Below, piece by piece: positions 10,478 through 19,852 of a stretch of 64,000 nt of DNA (the stretch's first letter is position 1; every line of letters begins with the position of its first letter). The notes below the pieces were generated by a model, which had not been told where the DNA came from, did not search any database, and saw only the letters and a program-made list of their open reading frames with translations. Where the stretch lies: NCBI GenBank assembly GCA_038373885.1, contig JAWZYV010013132.1, forward strand, positions 264,218 to 328,217. Direction: 5' to 3'. Source of the stretch: Cheiracanthium punctorium (lineage: Eukaryota > Arthropoda > Arachnida > Araneae > Cheiracanthiidae). Made by a program: the position numbers and the translations under genes.

Positions 10478-12735
10478 GTTTATATACAATACATATATGT
10501 ACGCTTTACGGCCTCTTTGGAAAATTATAATCGATTAAAAAAGCCCCTTCACAAAAATACAGTCGATTAAAACGACCCTTTGTTGGCACTTTAACCGTAT
10601 ACTTTAATTTGCTTTGTAAATTACTTTTAAGCAAAACAGTGGCTTTTACAAAAACTGCAATGAAAATTTAAAAAAAACAGATATTGAAATTTACAAAAAT
10701 AAACAGTTTTCAGTAATAAGCGAATAATGGCGTATCAATTGTGCTGTGCATTTACCTCGCCCAAGTTCATCCTAGCAATATGAATTATAGCACTGCTCTT
10801 CATACATAGAGCCTGTAGCACACACTCTGCGCTGCAGTCTGTTGACATCTATTTGCTTTCTGTTAGGGAGAATACTAATAAATTTAAAAAATATGCATAT
10901 TTAATCGCAGTAGCCCTGAAATTACATTCAAAATTAATTGTTGCGGGAAAACTCTGCTTTGTTTCCGGGTTTGAAGCTTAAAAGTGCAGTGTGATGTAAA
11001 TTTCTAGTAAACTGTCCAGTTGACAGGACGAAACACAAATTTTATTAGAAATTTGATGAACAATCTGCTATACCTAAATCACAATAAATAAGCAATAACA
11101 CGTTTTACAACAGCCAGCTGAACATAGAACTGCCCCTTCACAAAAAAATACAATCGATTGAAACGGCCCTTCACTGGCATTTTGACCTATATATTTTAAT
11201 GTGTTTTATCAATTATTTTAAGAAAAAAAATTGACTTTTTATAAATTATAGTCTGTTCGCGGAAACGACAGAACGAAAGTAAACAAACGGGTTACCAAAG
11301 AATTGCATTTTTTGGCACCAATCCCTAGTTTGGAATTAAGGAAGGTTAAATTCGCCTAACAGCGTAAATGGAAGAAAGCAGAAATTTATACTGTGTTTGG
11401 CGCTTTGGCAAAATGCCAGTTCTTTACTTTTCGCCAGTTTGCACGTGCAATTATTTACTTTCGTCCTCTCGACTCGGCGAACAGACTATAGTATGCAAAT
11501 TCACAAAAATAAGCAATTTTCCCAAATGCGGGACCCTGGAAAAAATTCCTGGATCGACCCTTGGGAACGATCCTAATCTTTAATACCTCATGCCGACGTT
11601 CCTTAGACGAACATTCCTTATTATCCTTATACATTCCTTATTATCCTTGAGATTTTATCCTTAGGGAAATCTCAATCAATCGCGAAATTTGATTACTTAA
11701 TAGAAACGCAATCGAGTAATGCATAATGCATTATCCTAATACAGGGAAGCAAACATTACAGACCACATTAATAAAGAAATGTCACTAGAATTGGCGAGAT
11801 TTTGAAGAAAAATCTTCAAATTTGGCTCCAAAGATAAGTTTCCAAAACTGAAGTAAACTAAACGATAGTGACTATATTTTTAGAGAATTCGAGAAAACCC
11901 TATGTTAAAAAAAAGGACTATGTTAAAAACATCCAAAACTTCCTATTTCGTGTTCTAGATAACTGATTTTCATGCAACAAAATGCAAAATTTAATTATTT
12001 GATGTGTAGTATGTGAATTTTATAGACTAGTTTAATCCCCAGAAGAGAGGGTCACATCCAAAACTTGTCACACTCTTTATATCTTCTAAAGAAATAGCAG
12101 AAGCTCGATATTGAACTGAGGTGTGCCTCTACAGTTAATCATTAAGTCTGCAAATCTAATGCAGAAATTAACACAGAAACAGAAGAAAGCTTTAGAATAT
12201 CAATTATTTGGATGCATTAACGACGCCGTTTGGCCATGAAGACAAGTTGGCTGCGTCTTGTTTACGCTTTGCCCAACAAGGATGAAAAAAATTGGTGCAA
12301 AAGACTGCATTGAGAAAATGAAACACGTCAGAACTTCCTATGGAGACTTTTTACAAAATATTTTGTCTCAAGTCGAAGCATGTTATAAACTGTGGCAGAT
12401 TTCTCCTCCAATAATTATAAAGTTTGATACAAGAACTGGTTCATTAAACTATCATGCTAAATTCTTCCCTGCAGTGTCTAAAGGCTTGCAAAGCTCTAGC
12501 ATTTGCAGATACTATCTGCACAAAAGAAATACTTTTCAGTACTCTAGTAGATAGTACAGTCCTTGATAAGATCAACAATGACCTTATCAGGACTTTGCAT
12601 GCTGAGCATTCATGGAGAAAAAGTTAATGGTGATTTGGGACACTTCATGCAAAAGATTTTGGACGAGTGCTTGGTACACTGTAATCTCGTAGGCTACAAT
12701 TATTATTCAGTTCGTTATATTGTCTTTTTGTATTC

Positions 12736-12875
12736 CATTTTTTAAAATTTATTTTACAAAGATATTCACAAAAAAGTTAACGGAAAGTCACAAATTACCT
12801 TTTTCTATTTTTTTCTTTTTTTTTTTTTTTTTGGAATTTATTTTACAAAGATATTCACCAAAAGTTATTTTAAGA
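12736..12875 (+). repeat. Short direct repeat with poly-T
   Basis: The phrase ATTTATTTTACAAAGATATT is present twice, near 12748 and 12836, separated by a poly-T run (12813-12831). It looks like a local slippage duplication. Confidence 0.6.
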
Positions 12876-13067
12876 TTGTCAATTTTGTACATTTTCCCTC
12901 CGTGACATATTTAAGTAAAATTAATGGTTTGCTTAGCATCCGATTTAAAAGAATGACGAGATTGCAGAACTTTTATATCTATTAATTGTGCGATTTTCTT
13001 GCGACTTCCAAGGGGGACATTTACCCACCCTTGCCCATAGCTGGCGGCGCCCATGCCATTAAATAGC

Positions 13068-13345
13068 TGATGTCGTCTCTTTGTATTCCAAATAGCAGTG
13101 AAAGATGCTTGATTTTACGGATTAAAAAGTAAAGATGCTCAATCATATGTTACAGTAGTTCTAAATACAAAATCTCAGCAGTTAAATGTTTTACAGTTAA
13201 GCCAAATACGTCATTATTCTTGACACAATTTGGCGATATTTCTTCCTTAAAATTGGAATGGTCAGTACAGAATACAGTCATATTGCAATGTGGTCTACGC
13301 AATAGGGCGGATGGCTTACAGTTTCAGATTCACTATCAGATAGCC
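13068..13345 (+). repeat. Repeat family D, unit 2 (uninterrupted)
   Basis: Direct-orientation copy of 9715-10353 lacking the TTAA MITE, giving an unoccupied reference site for that insertion. Confidence 0.65.
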
Positions 13346-13362
13346 AATGTCATCTCCTCCTC

Positions 13363-14564
13363 CGGAATAGAATTCGACGTTCTGCTGCGCCATCTAGTGG
13401 CAAGTTAGAGGAAAACGGATAGCATAGAAACCTTCTCCATGATAAAAGACTTAGGTCAACCAAATTTCATGGTGATCGGTCAAACGGTGCTGGAGTTTTT
13501 CAACCTCATACACACATACCAACATTCATTTTTATCTATAACCAGTGTTATTATATATACCAGTCTCAAATCCAGTTTCAAATCTAAGTATCGCCAAAGT
13601 GCCAACATACGCCATTTTGCAAGAGTTCTTTCAGGAAATCATGCGAAGCATTGACTTAGCAGCAATCAATATGGGAAATGGTTCGGCCGCCAAAAAGTAA
13701 AGCACACATTTATTTGAAAAGGGGAATCCCTTAATACAACAGAATTTTTTTTAATTATCAACTATAACGTGTTTTATTCATCGTTACTCCGATGTACTAA
13801 ATGAGAAGATTTCAATTTTCTGAAATTTGGCGGAATTTCCCCAACTTAAATCAATGTACTCAATTGGCGAGAATTCTGAAGATAGATCGTTTGAAATCCC
13901 TTAACAACTGCATTATTTCTTCATGGATCATTAAAATTTAACGCTGTATTCTAATAAAACCTTTTCACTTGCTTTCAAAAATCTATTTCCTTAAGCTCTC
14001 AATAAATTGCGCCAAGCCGAAAACTGTGCAAACCGCTAGAACTCATTTTCTCAGAATCAGCATTTGAACCATTTTATTTTTTCGCCAAACTAAAAAAAAA
14101 TTACATATTAGCCTCGGATATCTTCAATTCTTATTGTTTTGCGTATAAAACATTTCATTCCTGCTCCGATTTCCCATGCACACGATATTATAATAAAAAA
14201 TTAATAATCTTACAAATATAAACTAACAAAAAAAAATCATTATTATTCTTTTATTTTTACTTTGAGAATTTAAAACATCTTATTCGGCAAAATCGCCACA
14301 CATGGCAAGCACGATTCTTATTTCACACTTTTTTCACTACAGGGGTTACAATTACGGAAAGGTTTTTGCATGGAGAACATAAAAAATCTCTTAAATTCCG
14401 GGAACGGATGGACTTTCAAAGTTTTAAAGTGGACTATGATTTATTCTATATTATTTTACATATCTGTGCCAAATTTCAGGCTGAGAGGTCAATTTTTGTG
14501 GATTTGTATACAACTCAAATCCACAAACAAACAAACAAACAGAATTCCATTTTTATTTATAAGA
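13363..14564 (-). mobile_element. Helitron copy A, minus strand, 3'-truncated
   Basis: Read on the minus strand it begins A|TCTTATAAATAAAAATGG (14564 leftwards) and follows the same sequence as the plus-strand copies starting at 14974 and 16910, through to a CTATTCCG phrase shared with 18090. It includes one CTCF-like motif (13384-13400). The Helitron 3' hairpin and CTAG are missing, so the 3' end is lost. It lies head to head with the plus-strand Helitron at 14974. Confidence 0.7.
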
Positions 14565-14565
14565 T

Positions 14566-14800
14566 TGGATTCCTTTAGCTTTTTTCAGCCTTTGAAAGGA
14601 CAACTTATTTTTGTTTACTCGAGCGTTATTTAAATACATTTACTTAAACATTAAACCAACGCCTTGATTTTAACATTGTGCTTGAATTCTGTATCACAAT
14701 GTGGTGGCGTTTTGTACCTTCGCCTTGCATTTTAATAACTTTTTTCAGTATGACTAACACAAAAGTCGTGTTTTGAATGAAGCACGAATACTCCACATGA
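14566..14800 (-). other. Orphan receptor 3' flank (possible ghost of a fifth GR)
   Basis: On the minus strand this reads like the sequence just downstream of the GR stop codons: an ACTTTTGTGTTAGTCA..CTGAAAAAAG phrase, then GTTAAAATCAAGGC, then TTAATGTTTAAGTAAATGTA and AATAACGCTCGAGTAA. The same order occurs after GR1 (19440-19290, minus), GR2 (31860-32010) and GR3 (45615-45785). No receptor coding sequence precedes it; upstream (minus strand) lies the far 3' flank of GR1 instead. Confidence 0.6.
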
Positions 14801-14814
14801 TTTACTCAAAAGGA

Positions 14815-14973
14815 TGTCGATAGCTGTGCTGACACGATCGAAACTAAACGTATCCTATTTCATTCATCGGGTTGAGGCTTTCATCAAAAAACAACTAGTT
14901 TTCAAGTTTGCCAAGAAATGACGTTTCGGGGCTAAAACCTTATGCAAGTGAGTATGAAGTGTATTTTATGTTA
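14815..14973 (-). other. Distal 3' flank of GR1
   Basis: Minus-strand sequence matches 33233-33385 downstream of GR2: ACTCA.TTGCATAAGG.TTTAGCCCC.AAACGTCAT, then AGCCTCAACCC.ATGA, then GTTTAGTTTC. It is the continuation of 18962-19520, split from it by the Helitron at 14974-18961. Confidence 0.7.
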
Positions 14974-14998
14974 TCCTTATAAATAAAAATGAAATTCT

Positions 14999-15056
14999 GT
15001 TTGTTTGTTTGTTTGTTTGTTTGTTTGTTTATTTGTTTGTTTGTTTGTTTGTGGAT
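14999..15056 (+). repeat. (TTTG)n microsatellite in the Helitron leader
   Basis: About thirteen TTTG units with one ATTT interruption. Shorter versions of the tract occur in the other Helitron leaders. Confidence 0.95.
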
Positions 15057-16009
15057 TTGATTCGTATACAAATCCACAAAAATGGACCTATCAGCCTGAA
15101 ATTTTGCACAGATATGTAAAATAATATAGAATAAATGATAGTCCATTTTAAAACTTTGAAAGTCCACCCGTTCCCGGAATTTAAGAGATTTTTTATGTTC
15201 TCCACGCAAAAAGCTTTCCGTAATTGTAACCCCTGTAGTGAAAAAAGTGTGAAATAAGGATCGTGGTTGCCATGTGTGGCGATTTTGCCGAATAAAATGT
15301 TTTTAATTCTCAAAGTAAAAATAAAAGAATAATAATGATTTTTTTTGTTAGTTTATATTCGTAAGGTTATTTTTTTTAAATTATAATATCGTGTGCATGA
15401 GAAATCGGAGCAGGAATGAAATGTTTTATACGCAAAGCTATAAGAATTGAAGATTTCCGAGGCTAATATGTTAAAATTTTTTAGTTTGGCGAAAAAATAA
15501 AATGGCTCAAATGCCGAGAAAGTGAGTTCTAGCGGTTTGCACTGTTTCCGGCTTGGAATTTACTGAGAGCTTAAGGAAACGGATTTTTGAAAACAAGTGC
15601 AAAGGTTTTATTAGAATACAGCATTAAATTTTAATGATCCGTGCGGAAATAATGCAGTTATTAAGGGATTTCAAGCGATTTATCTTCAGCATTCTCGCCA
15701 ATTGAGTGCATTGATTTTAGTTGGGGGAATTCCGCCAAATTTCAGATAATTGAAATCTTCGCATATAGTACATCGGAGTAACGATGAATAAAACATGTTA
15801 TAGTTGATAATTTAAAAAATGAGGCTGTATTAAGGGATTCCACTTTTCAAAAAAATGCCTGGCGGTCGCACCATTTCCCATTTTGATTGCTGCTAAGTCA
15901 ATGCTTCGAATGATTCGCTGAAAAAACTCTTGCAAAATGGCGTATATTGGCACTTTGGCGAGGCTTAGATTTGAAACTGGATTTTATTTGAGACTGGTAT
16001 CTATATTAA

Positions 16010-16300
16010 TAAAACAATGTGTGTAAACTGTTTGTTTGTCTGTGTCTCGCGTAGCTCGCAAACGGGTGATCGTAGACCTACCAATTTTTGAACGGAAATT
16101 CTCCATGACAGGTCCCGACACACCTCGAAGCGATTATTTCAAAATTCGAACTATTTTAAGAAATATCGATAAAAACGTATCGCCAAAGGCTAATTTTTGC
16201 TTTCCGCCATTTCGTAATTGTAACCCCACAGTGCATTAAGCGACAATTAAGCTTATCTAGGTTGCCACATTCGGCAGTTCATTAAATGATTCAGACTCTT
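16010..16300 (+). mobile_element. Nested Helitron 5' end
   Basis: Sequence switches from the shared Helitron body (GAGACTGGTA) to TCTATATTAATAAAACAATG with a GTTTGTTTGTC leader. In the sister body at 17900 the same point reads CTGGTA|TATATAAT, so the switch falls between A and T, as expected for a Helitron insertion. No CTAG end was found for it. Confidence 0.55.
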
Positions 16301-16644
16301 GAAGTAAAAATAAAAGAATAACGATTTTTTTTTTTTTTTGACTAGATTATTTGTAAGGTTGTTTTTAAATTACTATACCGTGTGCATGTGAAATCAGAGC
16401 GGGAATGAAATGATTTATACTCAAAAGAAAAATAGAATTTGGAAATTTTCCGAAAATAAATGTGCAACTTTTTAATTGGGCGAAAAATAAAAGGGGTGGA
16501 TGTGCGATTTTGAGGAGGATTCTAACGCTTGGCGCTATTTATAGTAATTTAATAGTCTGCTATTTGGGTTATGAATACACCTGCGTATAAGTTGTTGAAA
16601 TTTTCATTCAGTTGGAATTGTGCATTTTTCTGAGCAGCTTTATT

Positions 16645-16855
16645 GCATCTATTTCTAATATATTACATCCAGAAAAAAGGATGTTAGAAATATCAATTTT
16701 AATTTTGTTTAATCACACTCATGAATAATGATACACTTTCCAACTTAATAAAATAAGGAACGAAAATAGGGAAGACCTATGGATTATAACTCTTTTTATA
16801 TATAGCACTTTAGTGCGTATTTAAAATCTGAAAGTGTGTCAGATTTTCTATGATT
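16645..16855 (+). repeat. Dispersed repeat family F, copy 3
   Basis: Matches 3468-3668 in order, including the AAAATCTGAAAGTGTGTCAG hairpin-type end. Confidence 0.6.
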
Positions 16856-18056
16856 CTAGCGCTTGGCGCAATTTAATGAGAGGGTATTTTTAAAAACAAG
16901 CGTAGGTTATCTTATAAATAAAAATGAAATTCTGTTTGTCAATTTGTTGATTTGGGTAGTATACAATTCCACAAAAATGGACCTGTCAGCCTGAAATTTT
17001 ACACAGATATATGTGAAATAATATAGAATAAATGATAGTCCACTTTAAAACTTTGAAAGTCCACCCGTTCCCGGAATTTAAGAGATTTTTTATGTTCTCC
17101 ACGCAGAAAGCTTTATGTAATTGTAACCCCTGTAGTGAAAGTGTGAAATAAGCATCTTGGTTGCCATGTGTGGCGATTTTGCCGAATAAAATGTTTTAAA
17201 TTCTTAAAGTGAAAATAAAAGGATAATAATGATTTTTTTAGTTTATATTTGTAAGGTTATTTTTTTAATTATAATATCGTGTGCGCATAAGAAATGAGAG
17301 CAGGAATGAAATGTTTTATACGCAAAACAATGAGGATCGAAGATTTCCGAGACTAATATGTAAATTTTTTTAGTTTGGCGAAAAATAAAATGGCTGATAG
17401 GCCGATTTTTAGAAAGTGAGTTCTAGCGGTTTGCACAGTTTTAGGCGTTTTGGCGCAATTTACTGAGAGCTTAAGGGAATAGCATTTTTGAAAACAAGTG
17501 TATAGGTTTTCTTAGAATACAGCATTAAATTTTAACTATCCGTGCAGAAATAATGCAGTTATTAGGGCATTTCAAGCGATGTAGCTTCAGAATTCTCGCC
17601 AATTGAGTACATTGATTTAACTTGGGGGAAATCCGTCAAATTTCAGATAATTGAAATCTTCGCATTTAGTACATCGAGGTAACGATGAATAATACATGTT
17701 ATAGTTGATAATTTAAAAAATGAGGCTGTATTAATGGATTCCACTTTTCAAAAAAATGTCTGGCAATCGAAGCATTTCCCATTTTGATTGCTGCTAAGTC
17801 AATGCTTCGAATGATTCCCTGAAAAAACTCTTGCAAAATGGCGTATGCTGGCACTTTGGCGAGGCTTAGATTTGAAACTGGATTTTACTTGAGACTGGTA
17901 TATATAATAAGACTGGTGATAGATGAAAATGAATGTTGGTATGTGTGTAGGAGGTTGAAAAACTCAGCACCGTTTCACCGATTACCATGAAATTTGATTC
18001 ACCTAAGTCTTTTATGATGGAGAAGGTTTTTATGCTATCCGTTTTTCTCTAACTTG

Positions 18057-18777
18057 CCACTAGATGGCGCAGCAGAACGTCGAATTCTATTCCGTTTAGC
18101 CGTTTGCTATGCGAATATCGTCCAACCCATTTCGATGAAATTTGGTACACGCGGATATTAGAACACGGAGAATATTTTTCACTATCCATTTTGCTGTAAC
18201 TTGCCGTTAAATGGCACTGCCACGCATCAACCTCTATACCGTTCGACTGATCGGCATAAAATTTTTTATACTTACACATTTGAGCACAAAAAATATATTC
18301 TAACTGTGTTCCTTTTGATGTTACTCACCATTAGATGGCACTGCAATGCATTATTGTTTTAACTCGGCACTAGATGACCCTGCAGCAGGCCAAATTTCTG
18401 ACCATTCAAACGGTCGCTATGAAAATCAGTATACATAGCTATTTCAACAATGAGAATATTTTGGCGTTATCTATTTTGCTACAGCTCGCCACTTGACGGC
18501 GCTGTAGCAAATCATTACTTTAATTAATCTCTAGATGGTTAACTGACCACTAGATGGTAACTGATTGCTATGAAAATAGGTATACATAGATATTTGAACA
18601 CGGGGATGAGTTTGGCGCTATCCATTTTCCTATAACTTGCCACTCGATGTTGCGTCCACACATGAACTTCAGGACTATTCAGCCGATCGTCATGAAAATT
18701 CGTATACATCGATATCTGAATGCGAAGAATATTTTCGTCGTATCCGTTTTGCTAAAACTCGCCACTAGATTGCGCTA
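18057..18777 (+). promoter_or_regulatory. Tandem array of CTCF-like motifs inside the Helitron
   Basis: A degenerate unit of roughly 120-150 bp recurs, each with a CCACTAGATGGCGC-like core: 18057 (intact, CCACTAGATGGCGCAGC), 18204, 18327, 18366, 18488, 18547, 18639 and 18761. Between cores, phrases such as ATGAAAAT..GTATACAT.GATATTTGAACACG recur. The core resembles the CTCF binding motif known from Drosophila and vertebrates. Binding is inferred from resemblance only. Confidence 0.5.
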
Positions 18778-18961
18778 CGTCGCATCGCCTTCTGCACCGT
18801 ACAAACGATTGCCTTGAAATTCGGTATGCATGATTATTGAACACAATATAACGCGATATCAATTTTGCTATATCTGTTTATTACAATGAATAGTAATCAC
18901 CACAAATCGTAATATCAAAAAGTCCATTCATTCCCGTGCGAAGAACGGGTACTTCAGCTAG

Positions 18962-19520
18962 TAATAGTATAAACTTGAAGAAACTTTGCCGCTAGACCAA
19001 GGAACACGCATTCATTGTAGAACTGGTTTAACAATGTGCCGATATTTCTGCCGCAGTTTTTCGTAAATATCGGCGAAAAAATACTAAAGAGTCATACACA
19101 GGAAACAAAATCTGCCACACTGTCTTGGTACACAAAGTGAACTATTTGCGCTAGAAACTCGAAAAAATTCGCAGATTTTCATTCAATTTCTTCGTAACTT
19201 TTTTTTTCTTTTTTGCTGTCACAAAGCGACTGGAAAAGATTTCATTAAAACAATATGACATCTTCCGATTTTTGTAGAATTTGATAAGGAAAGCTTATGC
19301 TTGTTTACTTCAGCGTTACTAAAATATATTTACTTAAACATTAGAAAAAGGACTTGCTTTTAACATCGCGTACGCAACTGTATTAGACTGAGCTGGCGTT
19401 TTTTTACAAGTACGTTGTGTTTTAATTGCTTTTTTCACTGTGACTAACACAAACACAGTGTTACAAATGACACGCATGCTCACTTCTAGTGATTGTCAAA
19501 GTGTTTTAACAAGTGCCATG
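18962..19520 (-). other. Proximal 3' flank of GR1
   Basis: Homologous to 31797-31990 and 33118-33245 (GR2) and to 45565-46155 (GR3). Shared landmarks on the minus strand include ATGGCACTTGTTAAAACACTTT, TGTGTTAGTCACAGTGAAAAAAG, TAATGTTTAAGTAAATATAT and AATATCGGCAC.TTGTTAAACCAGTTCTA. No gene is present. Confidence 0.7.
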
Positions 19521-19712
19521 GCTAAAATAAATAAAAACTTTGTGAAAAAAAAACACACATAAAAGGTTACTTCAAGGCGTAACGATCGTTTCGACCGAAA
19601 ATTCATTCGGTCTTCGTCAGACAAACCCTTCCGTCATACAGAGCAGAGGGAACTGAAAAAGATAAGTAGATCTTTTTCAGTTCCCTCTGCTCTGTATGAC
19701 GGAAGGGTTTGT

Positions 19713-19746
19713 CTGACGAAGACCGAATGAATTTTCGGTCGAAACG
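19713..19746 (+). ncRNA. Hammerhead-like motif in the palindrome
   Basis: CTGACGA, one extra A, a seven-base-pair stem (GACCGAA / TTCGGTC), then GAAAC. The sister copies at 22681 and 26264 keep CTGANGA and GAAAC while the stem sequence changes on both sides, which looks like compensatory change. Stems I and III are not evident, and the extra A departs from the canonical core, so catalytic activity is doubtful. A mirror copy lies in the left arm on the minus strand. Confidence 0.35.
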
Positions 19747-19796
19747 ATCGTTGCGCCTTGAAGTAACCTTTTATGTGTGTTTTCTTCACAAAGTTT

Positions 19797-19808
19797 TTAT
19801 TTATTTTA
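19797..19808 (-). terminator. Candidate poly(A) signals donated by the insertion
   Basis: On the minus strand the arm reads AAAATAAATAAAAAC about 50 bases after the GR1 stop, giving overlapping AATAAA hexamers. They belong to the inserted element, not to the ancestral receptor flank. Use in vivo is unproven. Confidence 0.4.
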
Positions 19809-19852
19809 TCTTTTAACACCAGTTTTTTGAGTGGTTATTTTCAGTGCCATGA

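Larger units (their letters stand above)
10354..13055. mobile_element. 2.7-kb element with GGGCGCCGCCAG terminal inverted repeats
   Basis: Left end CATGGGCGCCGCCAG..., right end the complement (CTGGCGGCGCCCATG), followed on both sides by a GCAAGGGTGGG phrase, so the inverted repeats extend at least 35 bp with mismatches. It separates two copies of family D. A clear target duplication was not found. Inside are a dinucleotide tract, two copies of a CCCTTCACAAAAATACA.TCGATT phrase (10545 and 11133), and short broken frames near 12250-12560 that resemble no family. Probably non-autonomous; superfamily uncertain. Confidence 0.6.
14974..18961 (+). mobile_element. Composite Helitron, about 4 kb, in the GR1 3' flank
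   Basis: 5' end A|TCCTTATAAATAAAAATG at 14974. The 3' end is a perfect short hairpin (CCCGT...ACGGG, about 18933-18949), eight bases, then CTAG (18958-18961) followed by T. The receptor flanks on either side join as A|T, exactly the Helitron target, and match the uninterrupted GR2 flank. Inside, further Helitron 5' starts occur at 16010 and 16910; the body starting at 16910 repeats the body starting at 14974. It is thus either a tandem Helitron or nested insertions. No Rep-helicase frame is present. Confidence 0.75.
19521..19842. mobile_element. 322-bp palindromic insertion with 9-bp target duplication
   Basis: Two nearly identical inverted arms, 19523-19663 and 19670-19808, surround a 6-nt centre. 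The insertion is flanked by the perfect 9-bp repeat AGTGCCATG (19512-19520 and 19843-19851), and the GR2 flank shows the same site unoccupied (single ATGGCACT after the stop). Each arm contains CTGACGA, a hairpin and CGAAAC, a hammerhead-like layout. Related single copies lie at 22620-22780 and 26180-26650. Hammerhead motifs and inverted terminal copies are known from Penelope-like retroelements, so that origin is suggested, not shown. Confidence 0.8.

Noticed and set aside
10354..13055. 8-bp target duplication for the GGGCGCC element
   Set aside because: Flanking octamers (CTATCAGA and CCATTAAA) do not match at any tested offset, so the superfamily was left open.
14999..15056. CRISPR-like or regulatory array
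   Set aside because: It is a simple TTTG microsatellite in the Helitron leader. No repeat-spacer pattern is present anywhere in the window.
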